This document shows positions 5,993-6,334 of a stretch of DNA of 6,334 bases, in pieces. Within the stretch, counting starts at the first letter, position 1. Each line of letters opens with the position of its first letter. The stretch is from CAZOOA01 sp964581355 (lineage in GTDB: Bacteria; Bacillota; Dethiobacteria; DTU022; UBA8154): positions 1 to 6,334 of the forward strand of contig CAZOOA010000114.1 of NCBI GenBank assembly GCA_964581355.1, given 5' to 3'. The notes under the pieces are model-generated. The model searched no databases, was not told where the DNA came from, and was given only the letters and a program-made list of their open reading frames with translations. The translations under genes were made by a program, and so were the position numbers.

Positions 5993-6111
5993 ACCCGTTC
6001 TTTGATGCTGCGCAGGCCCCGGGATCTCAGGATCGCAGGGTGGGGCGGATGCTGTAAATGATTTGCCTGGAAGATGATTTTGGTTGAAATCTAAACATTT
6101 TGCAAACTCTA

Positions 6112-6140
6112 TTGACCTCTTTTCCCATGGATGTTACCAT
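6112..6140 (+). promoter_or_regulatory. Promoter candidate for the 3'-terminal gene
   Basis: TTGACC (6112-6117, five of six matches) and TACCAT (6135-6140, four of six) are 17 bases apart, the optimal sigma-A spacing. Transcription would start near 6147-6149, inside the inverted repeat at 6131-6156. The leader would then be about 40 bases. Confidence 0.5.
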
Positions 6141-6156
6141 GCCTCCAAGGTAACAT
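6131..6156. promoter_or_regulatory. Inverted repeat over the -10 and transcription start, likely operator
   Basis: ATGTTACC (6131-6138) and GGTAACAT (6149-6156) are perfect 8-base inverted arms with a 10-base spacer, so the half-sites sit 18 bases apart centre to centre. They overlap the -10 candidate and the likely start point, the expected place for a dimeric repressor. A second symmetry, CATGG-6-CCATG (6126-6141), shares two bases with the left arm. Confidence 0.5.
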
Positions 6157-6174
6157 AGGAGCATTATCTTCCAG

Positions 6175-6183
6175 GGAAGGAGG
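6175..6183 (+). promoter_or_regulatory. Strong ribosome binding site of the 3'-terminal gene
   Basis: GGAAGGAGG is a near-perfect Shine-Dalgarno. The distances from its end are 1 base to ATG 6185 (a five-codon frame, MHYHQ, then TAG), 5 bases to ATT 6189, 8 to ATC 6192, and 32 to ATG 6216. Only the ATT and ATC codons have both a normal distance and the long open frame. Confidence 0.7.
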
Positions 6184-6188
6184 TATGC

Positions 6189-6334
6189 ATTATCATCAAT
6201 AGCCTTGGCGGAAGTATGGGTGGTGGAGGAGTACCACAACAAGCAGGCGGCGATTTCAATTTTACGATGCGGTCAAGGAACATCCCAACAGGTGTAGGCA
6301 ATCACTTGCGTTTTGATGCCACAGGAAATCTCGA
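6189..6334 (+). CDS. Glycine-rich unknown protein, 5' part, unusual start
   Basis: From the stop at 6156-6158 the frame is open to the window end. From 6189 it reads IIINSLGGSMGGGGV, then PQQAGGDFNFTMRSRNIPTG and VGNHLRFDATGNL. I do not recognise the family. There is no signal peptide or membrane segment in the 48 visible codons; the start is Gly-rich and the rest looks like a folded beta-type domain. The frame has no ATG, GTG or TTG between its stop and ATG 6216 (residue 10). The strong ribosome binding site is far from 6216 but ideally placed for ATT 6189 (or ATC 6192). Hence an ATT/ATC start, or start at 6216 after a tiny leader frame (MHYHQ, 6185-6202), are the options. Third codon positions are AT-richer than in the upstream genes, hinting at a different origin. 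The gene is cut by the window end. Confidence 0.55.
   Translation, partial: MIINSLGGSMGGGGVPQQAGGDFNFTMRSRNIPTGVGNHLRFDATGNL

Larger units (their letters stand above)
6066..6175. promoter_or_regulatory. Symmetry-rich control region bounded by a 13-base inverted repeat
   Basis: CCTGGAAGATGAT (6066-6078) can pair with ATTATCTTCCAGG (6163-6175), with ten perfect outer pairs, one G-U and two more pairs. Inside lie a 5-pair hairpin GATTT/AAATC (6076-6091, competing with the outer stem), a promoter candidate and the operator-like repeat at 6131-6156. The right arm abuts the ribosome binding site of the following gene. It may be a structured leader, a looped operator pair or a small mobile-repeat remnant. 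It does not match a riboswitch class I know. Confidence 0.5.

Noticed and set aside
6016..6046. Hairpin GCCCC/GGGGC after the M23 gene as a terminator
   Set aside because: Only five outer pairs and a GATC/GATC core with mismatched bases between, and no T-run follows.
6034..6047. GCAGGGTGGGGCGG resembles the T-box core AGGGTGG-ACCGCG
   Set aside because: The ACCGCG half is absent, no specifier stem or antiterminator/terminator pair is visible, and the gene downstream is not an amino-acid gene I can recognise.
6027..6242. Open frame on the - strand across the 3' control region
   Set aside because: It runs through the inverted repeats and the + strand promoter, lacks a good ribosome binding site, and its product is not protein-like.
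1..6334. CRISPR arrays, tRNA or rRNA genes, phage modules
   Set aside because: No spaced repeats of 23-40 bases, no cloverleaf with a conserved T-loop, and no rRNA or phage structural sequence was seen.

Overview
The window looks like chromosomal DNA from a Gram-positive, probably clostridial, bacterium (Bacillota). This is an inference from strong Shine-Dalgarno sites close to AGAAAGGAGGTGATC, from GTG and TTG starts, and from families common in that phylum: a MASE3 sensor kinase, copper-amine-oxidase-N 'stalk' domains and an M23 lipoprotein. All supported genes lie on the + strand.

Layout. Positions 1-74 are the right-hand tip of an IS200/IS605-type element: the last codons of a tnpB-like gene, then the typical right-end hairpin and a TCAA end. 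A promoter with a perfect TATAAT (169-174) and two palindromes follow, driving a 724-residue membrane hybrid histidine kinase (232-2406). Next comes a secreted protein with a NAGPA-type phosphodiester glycosidase domain and two C-terminal stalk repeats (TTG start at 2493, stop at 3956). A very strong hairpin terminator (about 3985-4032) ends that unit.

A second unit starts after a regulatory-looking spacer. It holds an AIM24/TIGR00266 protein (4251-4946) and, 14 bases later, a lipoprotein with an acidic Glu-Pro linker and an M23 (LytM-type) peptidase domain with all expected zinc and catalytic residues (4961-5992). The spacing says these two are co-transcribed.

The last 340 bases hold a symmetry-rich control region (nested inverted repeats at 6066-6175, a TTGACC/TACCAT promoter candidate, a strong ribosome binding site). 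They also hold the start of a glycine-rich unknown protein that runs off the window; its ribosome binding site points to an ATT start instead of the first in-frame ATG.

Working together: apart from the IS tip, the recognisable products are envelope proteins (sensor kinase, secreted glycosidase, peptidoglycan hydrolase) plus AIM24, whose role is not settled. A cell-envelope theme is plausible, but the sequence does not link the kinase to the downstream genes. I found no complete new system. The most unusual parts are the 3' control region with its partial gene, and the IS605 right end next to the kinase promoter.
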